This document shows positions 63,400 to 64,000 of a stretch of DNA of 64,000 nt, in pieces. Below the pieces are notes generated by a model, which saw only the letters and a program-made list of their open reading frames with translations, was not told the DNA's origin and searched no databases. Both the position numbers and the translations under genes were made by a program. This stretch comes from Megamerina dolium (Eukaryota > Arthropoda > Insecta > Diptera > Megamerinidae): positions 12,485,139 to 12,549,138 of the forward strand of contig OY978529.1 of NCBI GenBank assembly GCA_963854835.1. Direction: 5' to 3'. Positions within the stretch are counted from its first letter, which is position 1, and every line of letters begins with the position of its first letter.

Positions 63400-64000
63400 T
63401 TCTCCAGCCAACTCTTTCCTTTGCTGACTGGCGCCAGTTAGAAACTCCAAGCACTGTTAAGTTCTCCAGTACTTCGTCATTCCACTGGAGGTTAGGTCGT
63501 CCACCAGCGGGTTCCGATTATAACACCTTCAAATTTTCACTGCACAACGGGAGTTACACAGTATAATTCTGCGAAGACAAACAAACTTTGCAGGAATACC
63601 GAACTCAGACATTGTTGTATAGAAGTAATCCCTTACCGGACTGTCGAAAGCGGGTTTATAATCAACAAATAGATGGTGTGTACTGATATGTTTTTCTTGG
63701 GTATTCTCGAGGATTTGGCACAGTGGGAAAATCTGGTCAATGGTGGGTTTACCATGTCTGAAGCCACACTGATGAGGTCAAATCAGCTTGTTAAGCATAG
63801 GCTTTAATAATTCATACAATACGCTCAATAGGACCTTGTATGCGGTGCTAAGAAGACTTATTCCACGGTAATTGGCGCGAATTGTTGGGTCTGCTTTCTT
63901 ACGCAAGGGACAAAGAGCACTGAGCCTCCAATCGTCGGGCATGCTTTCATCCGACCACATTCTGCTTATGAGGCGGTGCGTGCTGGTGAGGACTCATCGC
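63400..64000 (-). mobile_element. RTE/CFDP2-like LINE fragment running off the right edge
   Basis: Near-identical in places to 36,300-36,720: SDESMPDDWRLSALCPLRKK and ANYRGISLLSTAYKVL on the minus strand. Broken frames. The similarity suggests a shared recent ancestor of the two copies. Confidence 0.8.

Overview
This window is animal nuclear DNA, almost certainly from a higher (brachyceran) fly. Short GT-AG introns, AT-rich spacers and abundant mariner/Tc1, LINE, SINE and MITE copies point that way. So does the gene Gart, with a pupal cuticle protein gene nested antisense in its first intron, the arrangement known from Drosophila. A tephritid fruit fly is my best guess from the transposon mix, including a rosa-like DD41D element, but this is inference.

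Layout. (1) 1-1,690: a LINE fragment and a small MITE. (2) 1,696-23,857 (+): the C-terminal eight coding exons of an anoctamin-8-like membrane protein, whose introns are filled with mobile DNA. (3) 24,000-30,700: LINE, mariner and BEL/Pao debris. (4) 30,741-31,766 (+): a complete three-exon SUZ/SUZ-C protein (SZRD1-like). (5) 31,800-40,500: MITEs, TA microsatellites, a Gypsy integrase relic and a long LINE relic. (6) 40,502-59,349 (+): the complete Gart gene in 11 coding exons. The reconstructed coding length is 4,074 nt (1,357 aa) in the order GARS-AIRS-AIRS-GART. The 11.3-kb intron 1 holds the two-exon cuticle gene on the minus strand plus several transposons. (7) 59,438-60,307 (-): the terminal exon of a DNAJC28-like (DUF1992) gene, convergent with Gart. 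(8) 60,700-64,000: LINE, PIF/Harbinger and mariner remnants.

Gart supplies three activities (four domains) of de novo purine synthesis. An AATAAA signal and in-frame stop inside its 68-bp intron 4 would give the GARS-only short product known in animals. The two tandem AIRS domains have lost different catalytic motifs, which suggests they now depend on each other.

The main unexpected signal is a set of short perfect hairpins. Several sit in MITE copies whose sister copies in the same window lack one arm, so they look like local template-switch mutations. Other notable structures are a pair of inverted hairpin-ended MITEs flanking Gart exon 1, a ~140-bp palindromic repeat (one copy in the anoctamin 3' region), a MITE family with 9-bp target duplications, a LINE inserted in a MITE that supplies an in-frame start, and a broadly dispersed tRNA-derived SINE. 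I found no wholly new gene system.
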